Made by a program: the position numbers and the translations under genes | The notes under the pieces: generated by a model | What the model was told of the DNA's origin: nothing | Databases searched by the model: none | Seen by the model: the letters and a program-made list of their open reading frames with translations, nothing else | In this document: positions 1-5,975 of the stretch, one piece after another | Layout of the letters: each line of letters opens with the position of its first letter | Numbering within the stretch: the stretch's first letter is position 1 | Source of the DNA: Sphingomonas sp. | Lineage (GTDB): Bacteria > Pseudomonadota > Alphaproteobacteria > Sphingomonadales > Sphingomonadaceae | DNA: 10,228 bases | Direction of reading: 5' to 3' | Assembly (NCBI GenBank): GCA_025981625.1 | Contig: JAICXF010000057.1 | Coordinates: 1 to 10,228, forward strand

Positions 1-948
1 CTTGTAAAGGCTGTCGCGGAGCTTCTCGAAGTCGTTGGCGTCGACCGGGAACAGGCCGCAGAAGACCACCGGCTGGACGAGCTTGAAGCCGGGGAGCGCC
101 TGGGGCGCCGGCCGCCGGGCGTCGGTAATGGTGTCGCCGACGCGGGTCTCGGCGACTTCCTTGATCTGGGCGGTGATGAAGCCGATTTCGCCCGGGCCGA
201 GCTCGGACAGCTGCTCGATCTTGGGGCGGAAGCAGCCGACGCGGTCGACCAGATGGGTGGTGCCGGCGGCCATGAACTTGACCTGCGCGCCCTTCCGCAG
301 CGTGCCGTCGATCACCCGGACCAGGATGACGACGCCGAGGTAAGGGTCGTACCATGAGTCGACCAGCATCGCCTTCAAGGGGGCGTCGCCGTCACCCTTG
401 GGCGGCGGGATCTTGTCGACGATGGCGTTGAGCACGTCTTCGATCCCGATGCCGGTCTTGGCGCTGGCGAGCACCGCGCCCGACGCGTCGAGGCCGATGA
501 TCTCCTCGATCTCCTGCCGCACCCCCTCCGGGTCCGCCGCCGGCAGGTCGATCTTGTTGATCACCGGCACGATCTCATGGTCATGTTCAATCGACTGATA
601 GACGTTCGCCAGAGTTTGCGCCTCGACCCCTTGGGCGGCGTCGACGACGAGCAGCGCGCCTTCGCAAGCGGCGAGGCTGCGGCTCACCTCGTAGGCGAAA
701 TCGACGTGCCCGGGCGTGTCCATCAGGTTGAGCTCATAACCGTTCCACTCCAGCCGCACGGTCTGAGCCTTGATGGTGATCCCCCGCTCCCGCTCGATGT
801 CCATGTTGTCGAGCACTTGCTGGTTGCCGCTCATCTCGCGCGCGGACAGCCCGCCGGTCGCCTGGATCAGCCGGTCGGCAAGCGTCGACTTGCCGTGATC
901 GATGTGGGCGATGATGCTGAAGTTACGGATATGCGCGAGGTCGGTCAT
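1..948 (-). CDS. lepA: Elongation factor 4 (LepA), N-terminal 316 residues, cut by window edge
   Basis: LepA is a ribosome-associated translational GTPase, classed as elongation factor 4, that acts on stalled or mistranslocated ribosomes in the cytoplasm. The reading frame starts at an ATG at 948 ([20 protein letters not shown]) and is open to base 1. The GTPase motifs are all visible: the P-loop AHIDHGKST (residues 14-22), RGITI (55-59), DTPGH (77-81), NKID (131-134) and SAK (162-164). Domain II has begun by the edge (for example the stretch ending VILVRVIDG). The family is about 600 residues, so roughly half is present; truncation is by the window, not a mutation. The ATG fits the family N-terminus exactly, but the bases just upstream are C-rich and show no Shine-Dalgarno sequence. 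It lies 76 nt downstream of the DUF6481-type gene on the same strand and could be co-transcribed with it. Confidence 0.97.
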   Translation of the reverse strand, partial: MTDLAHIRNFSIIAHIDHGKSTLADRLIQATGGLSAREMSGNQQVLDNMDIERERGITIKAQTVRLEWNGYELNLMDTPGHVDFAYEVSRSLAACEGALLVVDAAQGVEAQTLANVYQSIEHDHEIVPVINKIDLPAADPEGVRQEIEEIIGLDASGAVLASAKTGIGIEDVLNAIVDKIPPPKGDGDAPLKAMLVDSWYDPYLGVVILVRVIDGTLRKGAQVKFMAAGTTHLVDRVGCFRPKIEQLSELGPGEIGFITAQIKEVAETRVGDTITDARRPAPQALPGFKLVQPVVFCGLFPVDANDFEKLRDSLYK

Positions 949-983
949 TGGACGGGGGCGCTAGCAGACCGCTCGTACAGAGG

Positions 984-1001
984 CCACGGCTTACGCCGCG
1001 G
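984..1001 (-). promoter_or_regulatory. Hairpin with GUAA tetraloop in the lepA leader
   Basis: Read as minus-strand RNA, bases 1001-995 (CCGCGGC) pair with 990-984 (GCCGUGG) around a GUAA loop, giving a 7-bp stem with one G-U wobble and a GNRA-type loop. The plus-strand transcript would have an A-C mismatch at the same place, so the hairpin fits minus-strand RNA better. It sits in the 76-nt gap between the stop of the DUF6481-type gene and the lepA start. No U-run follows, so a standard intrinsic terminator is unlikely. It could be a processing or stabilising element in a shared transcript. Chance occurrence in GC-rich DNA is possible. Confidence 0.3.
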
Positions 1002-1024
1002 GGACTGCGTTCAGCTTAGGGCAG

Positions 1025-1333
1025 CTACTTCCGCGCCTTCCTCGCGGCATAGCGCGCATCCCTCGCCGCCTTCAGCTCGGCTTCACTCTTGGGCGCGTTG
1101 GCGGCGGCCCTGGCTGCGTCCTCCGCCGCTTTCGCTTCGGCGGCAGCCTTGCGTTCGACCTTCTTCGCCGCCGTCTTCTCGGCCGCGGCGGCGTTCCGGC
1201 GCTGCCCGGCGGCGGAGCGCTCGGCGGCTGCCTTCTGGTCGACCGGCGGCCGCGAGCGGTAGCGCTCGAGCGCCTTCTGCTTGGCCTCGGCGGCCTGCCC
1301 GGCGCGGTCCTGGAAAGAACTGTTGTAGGTCAT
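1025..1333 (-). CDS. DUF6481-type small charged protein
   Basis: This 102-residue protein is made mostly of Ala, Lys, Arg and Glu and has no signal peptide or membrane segment. It begins MTYNSSFQDRAGQAAEAKQK, has a LERYRSRP segment at residues 22-29 and ends ARDARYAARKARK. That N- and C-terminal pattern matches, as I recall it, the alphaproteobacterial DUF6481 family, whose function is unknown. The middle (residues 34-80) is a long Ala/Lys/Glu run expected to be helical, perhaps a coiled coil, and the strong positive charge would allow nucleic-acid or ribosome binding; that is inference only. The ATG at 1333 was chosen because GGAGA lies about 10 nt upstream (1348-1344) and because the frame upstream of it has no family resemblance. 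It precedes lepA on the same strand. Confidence 0.8.
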   Translation of the reverse strand: MTYNSSFQDRAGQAAEAKQKALERYRSRPPVDQKAAAERSAAGQRRNAAAAEKTAAKKVERKAAAEAKAAEDAARAAANAPKSEAELKAARDARYAARKARK

Positions 1334-1566
1334 GATCGAAATGTCTCCGGTTCGTCTCTGGACGAGCGCTATAACGGTCTCGAAGTGAATTCGTGACGTT
1401 GATCGTGTCGCTCGCAAGCTCGTGCACGGCAGTCCGAATTCGGCCGCCGCTTCGCGTGACTAGCGGCTTTAAGGACGCGTGAGGCGTTCACATACGTCAG
1501 GCAAGTCGCCCTTCCGACTCACTTAAATCCCTGTTAAATCGAACTCCCAATCGAAGGGGGCTTTCG
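1334..1566. promoter_or_regulatory. Divergent intergenic region between the DUF6481-type and CsgG-like genes
   Basis: This 233-bp stretch separates two genes transcribed away from each other, so it should hold at least two promoters. Visible elements are the GGAGA ribosome site for the minus gene (1344-1348), AAGGGGG for the plus gene (1554-1560), and a perfect 10-bp palindrome CCGAATTCGG at 1434-1443. A TTATAG hexamer on the minus strand (plus coordinates near 1370) could be a -10 box but has no convincing -35. No promoter can be assigned with confidence. Confidence 0.4.
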
Positions 1567-2358
1567 ATGACCAGATTTGCCTGTTTCGCCGGCGCCGCAG
1601 TGGCGCTTTTCTCCACCTCGGCCCTTGCCGACCCGAGCTCCGGACACAAGGACCAGGCCCGCGGCGAGGCGGAAATCCCGCAGTGCACCCACCGCATCGG
1701 CACGCTGGCCATCGTGCCGCCGGACAAGGAATGGTGGCGTGAGCTCAACCTCGGCAGCCCCGAGGCGATCATCAAGATCTTCGTCCAGCAGTCGGGCTGC
1801 TTCACCATGGTCAACCGCGACCGGGCGATGGGCAGCCGGGCGATGGAACGCGCGCTCGCCGACCAGGGCGAGCTTCAGCGCGGATCGAGCTATGGCAAGG
1901 GCCAGGTCAAGGCGGCCGATTACTTCCTTCAGCCGGATATCGTCAGCACCAACAAGAACAGCGGCGGCGGCGGCGCCGGGGCGGCAATCGGCGGGCTGCT
2001 CGGCCACTTCGGCGGCGGATGGGGTGCGGTCGGCTCGCTGGCCGGCAGCATCAACGTCAAGAAGGGCGAGGCCAACGTCACCTTATCCCTGGTCAACGGC
2101 CGGACCACCGAGGAGGAAGCGAATACCGAAGGCTATGCCCGCAAGAGCGACGTCAGCTGGGGCGGAAGCGGCGCCGCTGGATGGTGGGGCGGCTTCGCGG
2201 CCGCTGGCGCCTCGGGCTATCAGAATACCGAGATCGGGCAGGTGATCGTCCTCGCCTATCTCGACGCCTACAAGAAACTCGTCGCGCAGCTTGGCGGGCA
2301 GTCGCCGGTCGTCGAGGCGCCGCCACCGGCGGCCGCCCCGGTGCACCACCACCATTAA
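1567..2358 (+). CDS. Secreted CsgG/HfaB-like protein with Gly-rich segment and His4 tail
   Basis: The product is 263 residues with a signal peptide (residues 1-21, ...TSALA before DPSS) that fits signal peptidase I; there is no lipobox. After it, the order of elements resembles the CsgG/HfaB family of curli- and holdfast-associated outer-membrane proteins: a strand IGTLAIVPP (44-52), a helix leading to QQSGCFTMVNRDRAM (74-88), a segment KAADYFLQPDIV (115-126) like the family's 'G-A-D-Y-x-x-x-G' strand, and NVTLSLVNGRTTEE (170-183) like its 'V-x-L-R-L-V-D-x-x-T' strand. Gly-rich stretches (133-161 and 199-216) lie where membrane or loop segments could be. Cys40 and Cys78 could form a disulfide. 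The C-terminus is Pro/Ala-rich and ends in four histidines (260-263). The ATG is preceded by AAGGGGG at 1554-1560. No csgE, csgF, curlin or holdfast gene is nearby, so a secretion-pore role is unproven; it may be a periplasmic relative. Confidence 0.6.
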   Translation: MTRFACFAGAAVALFSTSALADPSSGHKDQARGEAEIPQCTHRIGTLAIVPPDKEWWRELNLGSPEAIIKIFVQQSGCFTMVNRDRAMGSRAMERALADQGELQRGSSYGKGQVKAADYFLQPDIVSTNKNSGGGGAGAAIGGLLGHFGGGWGAVGSLAGSINVKKGEANVTLSLVNGRTTEEEANTEGYARKSDVSWGGSGAAGWWGGFAAAGASGYQNTEIGQVIVLAYLDAYKKLVAQLGGQSPVVEAPPPAAAPVHHHH

Positions 2359-2373
2359 GTCCGGCGCGAGACA

Positions 2374-2411
2374 GGGACAGGCCGCACAATTGGGGCATCG
2401 CGGCCTGTCCC
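2374..2411. repeat. Perfect 12-bp inverted repeat, possible terminator or attenuator
   Basis: GGGACAGGCCGC (2374-2385) and its exact reverse complement GCGGCCTGTCCC (2400-2411) flank a 14-nt loop that itself contains the palindrome CAATTG. As RNA this is a very stable stem. It begins 15 nt after the stop of the CsgG-like gene and ends 9 nt before the ribosome site of the next gene. No T-run follows on the plus strand, so if it terminates transcription it is not a canonical intrinsic terminator. It could protect the upstream mRNA, reduce read-through, or serve as a dyad operator. Confidence 0.65.
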
Positions 2412-2433
2412 GAACACATTGGGGAGGCGATCG

Positions 2434-2748
2434 ATGGAAACGGCGCTGACGTCCGGAACCGACACCAAGGCCGAATTCGCCCGGCGGAGAAAAAGCCGCA
2501 ACGTCGCGACGCTCGGCCTCGCCGTGCTGCTGGTCGCGATGGTCCTGATGGAAAATGCAACGATGAGCCGGACGCTTGCGCTCTCGGTCCTCGCCGTGCT
2601 GATCGTGCTGATGCTCGCCGATTTCGTCTACATTTTCCGCATCTGGCGCTGCCCCGCCTGCGCCCGCTTCCTCGGCGCGCAAAGCACCGCCTTTGGCCCC
2701 GTCACGCAGCTGACGTCCTGCCCGAAGTGCAAGGCCGAGCTCGTCTGA
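2434..2748 (+). CDS. Small membrane protein with two TM helices and a C-terminal zinc ribbon
   Basis: I do not recognise the family of this 104-residue protein. The N-terminus is polar with a basic cluster (ARRRKSR, 16-22), then come two hydrophobic helices (about 24-39 and 47-68) joined by a short loop. The tail carries two CPxC knuckles, CPAC at 73-76 and CPKC at 96-99, 19 residues apart, the layout of a zinc ribbon. By the positive-inside rule the basic N-terminus and the zinc ribbon are probably both cytoplasmic, making a hairpin in the inner membrane. The ATG at 2434 was preferred over a TTG 15 nt upstream because GGGGAGG (2421-2427) sits 6 nt before it. It follows the CsgG-like gene by 75 nt on the same strand, with a strong hairpin between them, and ends 19 nt from the stop of the convergent gene. 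Confidence 0.75.
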   Translation: METALTSGTDTKAEFARRRKSRNVATLGLAVLLVAMVLMENATMSRTLALSVLAVLIVLMLADFVYIFRIWRCPACARFLGAQSTAFGPVTQLTSCPKCKAELV

Positions 2749-2767
2749 GAGGCGGCGCGGCCGCTAG

Positions 2768-3580
2768 TCACTTCTTCGCTTTGGCATCCTCCGCCTCCAT
2801 CGCGATCATGATCCTGGTAAGGCCCCACAGATCGTCGCCATTGCCCACGGTGGGTTTGTCGCCCTCGTGATGGCCCCAGGTTCCGCACAGGACAGCGAGT
2901 TCATGTTCGTCCGAACTGTCCGCCTCGACCTTGTCGAAGGGTTGAGTCGGCTCCTGTTCCTGCTCGAGCAACTTCTGCTTGGTATCGTAGACGGCGACGT
3001 GCCGATGTCGCGTCCCCTTGTTTGCGCAATCGGCTTCGACCAGCCATTGAACGAATCTCACTCCAGAGAAGGAGCCTTCTTTCTGCGGATCTGAAAAGAC
3101 GATGGTGAACCATCCCCGGGGCGGTTTAGCCGCAGCGTTGATTCCCGCAATCGTGTAATATTCGCCTCTCTCGTCGGTGAAATCGAGCGCATGCCAGCTT
3201 GCCTTTCCGAGCCCCGGGGGCTTGGCCGCCGAGATGCTGCCGGGCGCCGCTGAAGCGCTCTTCGTCGACAATGTGCTCGCCACCGGGGACGCGGCCGCGC
3301 TCGCCGCCGAAGCGCAGGCGCTCAGCTTGGCGAGCACGTCGCCGAGCGTCTCCGCCTTCGACACCTGGTAACCGGGATGCGCGGGCGTTCGGTCGGGGTA
3401 ATAGACCATGCAGTAGGACGCGGGATCATTGTCGCGGCAATGGCCGACGATCATCTGCTCGCCGTTGCAATGATAGATGGTGTTGAACTGCAGCGGCTCG
3501 CCGTTCTGCAGGCTCTGGGCGCACACCGGCGCCGCGACGAACAACATACCGGCGGCGACGCCGCTCCTCAGATGCTTCAT
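2768..3580 (-). CDS. Secreted hypothetical protein with adhesin-E-like C-terminal domain
   Basis: The product is 270 residues with a signal peptide (1-21, cut after VCA before QSLQ; no lipobox). Residues 35-70 hold three cysteines in the pattern YHCNG...GHCRD...SYCMVYYP (38, 48, 57), likely a small disulfide-stabilised module. A low-complexity Ala/Ser linker follows (about 89-120). Residues 129-233 have the shape of surface-adhesin E type domains: a Trp near the start, YYTIAGI, a strand with FVQWLVEADC (Cys185), a VAVYD strand, and a final LAVLCG (Cys232), with the two cysteines in register for a disulfide. This resemblance is from pattern memory and is tentative. The ATG at 3580 has a G-rich site (AGGGGG) 3-4 nt upstream and gives the signal peptide; upstream in-frame sequence does not look coding. 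It is convergent with the zinc-ribbon gene and divergent from the PilZ-like gene. Confidence 0.7.
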   Translation of the reverse strand: MKHLRSGVAAGMLFVAAPVCAQSLQNGEPLQFNTIYHCNGEQMIVGHCRDNDPASYCMVYYPDRTPAHPGYQVSKAETLGDVLAKLSACASAASAAASPVASTLSTKSASAAPGSISAAKPPGLGKASWHALDFTDERGEYYTIAGINAAAKPPRGWFTIVFSDPQKEGSFSGVRFVQWLVEADCANKGTRHRHVAVYDTKQKLLEQEQEPTQPFDKVEADSSDEHELAVLCGTWGHHEGDKPTVGNGDDLWGLTRIMIAMEAEDAKAKK

Positions 3581-3827
3581 TTCCCCCTGCCTTTCCGTTC
3601 GAACCGGCGCCCGGCGACTCTCCTTCACTTCAGTGCGCGATCTATAGCATCCATAGCCGGCAAAATCTGCCGCCCCCGATCCGCTGTCGACGCCCGAGCC
3701 GCCCACCCGTGCAGATGATGAAAGCCGCTGTCTCGCAATCGCACAGCCGCTACGGGCCGATTGTCCGCTCGCTACACCGGCGCTCATAAGACGCTTCATG
3801 AATTCGGCTGACGCGAAGGGGACGAAA
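3581..3827. promoter_or_regulatory. Divergent intergenic region between adhesin-E-like and PilZ-like genes
   Basis: This 247-bp gap must carry promoters in both directions. On the plus side AAGGGGA (3816-3822) lies 5 nt before the PilZ-like ATG. A weak sigma-70-like pair (TTGTCC at 3761-3766, CATAAG about 18 nt on) is possible for the plus gene. For the minus gene a TATAGA-like hexamer exists near 3640-3646 with no good -35. An 8-bp palindrome GTTCGAAC is seen near 3598-3605. None of these is convincing alone. Confidence 0.3.
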
Positions 3828-4115
3828 ATGCGCAAGTTCGGCAAGCGGCTCGATGGTCCCGGCGGTCGGCGCTGGATCCGTCGGCGCAAGGTCAGCATCG
3901 CCGGATGCGCCGTGTCGGTGCACGGCAGCCGCTCCGTCCTGGTCGAGGACCTGACACTCACGGGTGCGCGGCTGCTCGGGCGCGGGCTTCCCGCGGCGGG
4001 CACCCAGCTCGAGCTAAGGGTCGGAGAGCGCTCGCTATTCGGGGAGATTGCCTGGGCCGGCGTCGACCGGCGTGGCGTGCGGTTCGATTTCGGTCGGCCG
4101 ATCCGCGCCAGCTAG
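3828..4115 (+). CDS. Stand-alone PilZ-like domain protein
   Basis: The 95-residue product is one domain with the outline of PilZ, the c-di-GMP receptor fold. An Arg-rich N-terminal switch (RRWIRRRK, 14-21) contains RxxxR spacing at 14/18 and 15/19. The second signature reads DLTLTGARL (41-49), fitting (D/N)xSxxG except that Thr replaces Ser. The later strands match in order: PAAGTQLELRV, GEIAWAG and GVRFDF. If it binds c-di-GMP it would act as a cytoplasmic adaptor, perhaps on motility or envelope traits; target unknown. The ATG at 3828 was chosen over one at 3798 because AAGGGGA lies 5 nt before it and the upstream ATG has no ribosome site. Many alphaproteobacterial PilZ-only proteins are short like this. 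No diguanylate cyclase or phosphodiesterase gene is in the window. Confidence 0.8.
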   Translation: MRKFGKRLDGPGGRRWIRRRKVSIAGCAVSVHGSRSVLVEDLTLTGARLLGRGLPAAGTQLELRVGERSLFGEIAWAGVDRRGVRFDFGRPIRAS

Positions 4116-4258
4116 CGAGCGCGCGGCCGTGCCCAAGCGGCGACCCGAAAGCCCAACTGGGTAGGCAATCGGATCGCCGCCGCCGTCAGAGGCACGGAGC
4201 AGCTACCCTATCGAAAGTTAAGGCGCAGCGAAAGGTCCACGCTTCGATGCTCGCGGAC

Positions 4259-4273
4259 TTTCCCCACGGGAAA
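4259..4273. repeat. Short inverted repeat upstream of the PEPxxWA gene
   Basis: TTTCCC (4259-4264) and GGGAAA (4268-4273) are perfect complements around a 3-nt CAC loop. It lies 34 nt upstream of the candidate -35 element of the next gene, in the 268-bp gap between the PilZ-like and PEPxxWA genes. It may be a binding site or may help end the PilZ-like transcript, although that stop is more than 140 nt upstream. The rest of this gap shows only scattered short dyads. Confidence 0.3.
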
Positions 4274-4306
4274 ATACCCACAGCCGCGAATTTTCGAACA
4301 GCTGTA

Positions 4307-4332
4307 GGAACTTAGACGATAAACTGTCGGTT
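4307..4332 (+). promoter_or_regulatory. Candidate EcfG (general stress response) promoter
   Basis: GGAAC at 4307-4311 is followed, after 17 nt, by GGTT at 4329-4332. Alphaproteobacterial EcfG promoters have GGAAC, a 16-17 nt spacer and CGTT, so the -35 is perfect and the -10 has one mismatch. A C directly precedes the GGTT (CGGTT). The start point would be near 4340, giving a leader of about 45 nt before the ATG at 4384. The strand and distance suit the PEPxxWA gene. Only motif matching supports this. Confidence 0.4.
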
Positions 4333-4383
4333 AACCCGCCTTCGCAGTGCTCAGGCTGTGAGCTGCGTTGCGCGGAGGGTTTT

Positions 4384-4953
4384 ATGAAGTTGCGTCGGAT
4401 CGTTGGAGCGGTTGTTTTCGGTATCAGCGCGGGTCCAGCGTTTGCCGGCACGGTGGATTGCACCAACTATCTCGGCTCGTTCACCACCTCGACCGGAACA
4501 ACGGCGACGAGCTGCGCGGGCTTCTTCGACGGCAATGTGCTCGACAACAGCAGCACGACCCAGAACCCCGACGTCCAGACGCAGACCAGCGCGCTGGCCT
4601 CGCTCGGATTTACGTTCACCGATTTCAACGATTACACCAAGGTCGACCTCGCCAGCGATGCCACCGTGCTCAGTTTCGGCACGCCGCTCTACGGCGACAC
4701 CATCATCGGCATTCACTTCGGCAACAGTTCGGCGGTCGGCAATTCGACCGGCTTTTTCGAGTTCAACTTCACCCAGCCGACGAGTTCCATCAACCTCGGG
4801 ATTTCAGCCCCGTCCGACGCGGTCCTGTACACGACGGCATCCGCACCGGTGCCGGAGCCCGCGAGCTGGGCGCTAATGCTGATCGGCTTCGCGGGGATCG
4901 GCTTCGCGCTGCGCCGCACCCGCCGGCCAGCACGGCTGTTGCAAATCGCCTGA
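4384..4953 (+). CDS. PEPxxWA-CTERM sorting-domain protein
   Basis: The product (189 residues) is exported and carries a C-terminal sorting signal. A signal peptide covers residues 1-21 (cut after AFA). The mature body (22-150) is rich in Thr, Ser, Asn and Gly, with an early CAGFFDGNVLDN segment (44-55) common among PEP-CTERM proteins, and probably folds as beta sheets. The tail is diagnostic: PEPASWALM (157-165), a hydrophobic helix to about 176, then the basic RRTRR (177-181). In this family an exosortase recognises the motif, removes the tail and releases or anchors the protein at the surface, often with exopolysaccharide. No exosortase gene is in the window, so it must be encoded elsewhere. 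GGAGGG (4374-4379) lies 4 nt before the ATG. Eight residues follow the basic cluster, slightly longer than usual. The stop is 2 nt from that of the convergent cupin gene. Confidence 0.92.
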   Translation: MKLRRIVGAVVFGISAGPAFAGTVDCTNYLGSFTTSTGTTATSCAGFFDGNVLDNSSTTQNPDVQTQTSALASLGFTFTDFNDYTKVDLASDATVLSFGTPLYGDTIIGIHFGNSSAVGNSTGFFEFNFTQPTSSINLGISAPSDAVLYTTASAPVPEPASWALMLIGFAGIGFALRRTRRPARLLQIA

Positions 4954-4955
4954 GT

Positions 4956-5975
4956 TCAAATTCGCTGCAGGATCTGTCGAAGCGTGGCCCGCATCCGGGC
5001 GAGCAGCTCCGCATCGGCCTCGCCCAGCACACCGCGCGCGTGGAGCGGCAAATGCTCCACCGGGTTGCCGTCCACCTCGAACACGTAATGGTTGAACACG
5101 GTGTTCCAGACTGCACGCTGTTCGGACGGCAGAGTCTTGATCGCGTAAAGCGCGTACATCAACGCATCGTACGCGTTCCCGGTGTCGGTCCTGCGGTCGT
5201 TCCACCAGTAATTGATGAACAGGTTGATGGGCTCGAGCGAATCGACCCCGTGCCACCAGTGGAACGGGAGGTAGATGGCGTCGCCGGGCTCCAGCGTCGC
5301 CGTCTGCGCCGCCTTCATCGCCTCCGTAAACCGAGGGTAGCGTGCAAGGTCGGGCTCGAGAGGGTCGACCATGCTGACCGGCGTCCCGGCCGGGGTCAGC
5401 TCGAACGGCCCGACGTAGAGGTTCCTCAGCTGGTCCGGCGGGAAGAGGATGAACCGGCGACGTCCGGCGACGACGACGCCGATATTCTCCATCAAATCAT
5501 AGTGCGGCGCGACCCGGATCCGGTTCCCCATCCAAGCGCGAGGGACGGCGCCCGCGCCGGCAAGGTCGATCCGGTTTTCCTGCTCGAAGCCGGGGAACAG
5601 GCCGGGGACTTTTTCTGACTGAACAGCGGCGGCGTGCGGCGCGGGATTTGTCCGTTCCTTCAACAGCCAGTCGAAGAACGGATCGAGGCCTGAGGAAACG
5701 GGCTGGAAGTTCAGTGCCCTGAGATCGTCGCGATAGAAGAAGCGGCCTTGGATCTCCGGCGGTCCGACAATCGTGGCGACGGGACGCTCGATGGGAAATC
5801 GGCGGAGATAGGCGATCAGTTCTTCGTCCGATTGCCCCGCCGCGACAACGGCCGGCCACTGTGCCGCGAGACCGCGCATGACGGCCGGCTGGCCCGCCGG
5901 ACGGATGGTGTCGCGGAACATCGCGAGGTCGACGTCGCGATATTCGGCGATCGGGCGAGCGTAAGCGAACTCCAT
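4956..5975 (-). CDS. Cupin-like (JmjC/Cupin_8) Fe(II) oxygenase-type protein
   Basis: The 339-residue product has the jelly-roll core of cupin_8/JmjC-like oxygenases, which use Fe(II) and usually 2-oxoglutarate to hydroxylate proteins or small molecules. The metal triad is visible: His158 and Asp160 in APHYDLMENIG, and His242 in FHWWHGV. The intervening strand GRRRFILFPPDQLRNLYVG is typical; an Arg stands where many relatives have the Lys that binds 2-oxoglutarate. The strand before the last His, LEPGDAIYLP (228-237), also fits. There is no signal peptide, so it is cytoplasmic. Substrate is unknown; in sphingomonads related proteins often lie near TonB receptors or flavin-dependent halogenases, neither of which is seen here. 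The ATG at 5975 was chosen; a GTG one codon upstream (5978) is equally possible, with GGGA 4 nt before the GTG and 7 nt before the ATG. It is divergent from the M16 gene. Confidence 0.9.
   Translation of the reverse strand: MEFAYARPIAEYRDVDLAMFRDTIRPAGQPAVMRGLAAQWPAVVAAGQSDEELIAYLRRFPIERPVATIVGPPEIQGRFFYRDDLRALNFQPVSSGLDPFFDWLLKERTNPAPHAAAVQSEKVPGLFPGFEQENRIDLAGAGAVPRAWMGNRIRVAPHYDLMENIGVVVAGRRRFILFPPDQLRNLYVGPFELTPAGTPVSMVDPLEPDLARYPRFTEAMKAAQTATLEPGDAIYLPFHWWHGVDSLEPINLFINYWWNDRRTDTGNAYDALMYALYAIKTLPSEQRAVWNTVFNHYVFEVDGNPVEHLPLHARGVLGEADAELLARMRATLRQILQRI

Noticed and set aside
577..1335. 252-codon plus-strand frame covering the lepA start and the DUF6481-type gene
   Set aside because: It runs antisense to the LepA GTPase motifs; the Arg/Ser/Pro-rich product is typical of a shadow frame.
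1434..1443. CCGAATTCGG palindrome as an assembly or cloning junction
   Set aside because: It contains an EcoRI site, but both sides have the same composition and the neighbouring genes fit one genome; a chance or regulatory palindrome is simpler.
2347..2355. Four-histidine end as a cloning-vector tag
   Set aside because: The tail is four, not six, histidines, follows a native Pro/Ala-rich stretch, and the flanking DNA continues as ordinary chromosome.
3581..4003. Upstream extension of the adhesin-E-like gene by 141 codons
   Set aside because: The extension overlaps the PilZ-like gene and would bury the signal peptide; the ATG at 3580 has a ribosome site.
4368..5618. 416-codon plus-strand frame over the PEPxxWA gene and into the cupin gene
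   Set aside because: It is out of frame with the PEPxxWA protein and antisense to the cupin; both real genes have strong motifs and ribosome sites.
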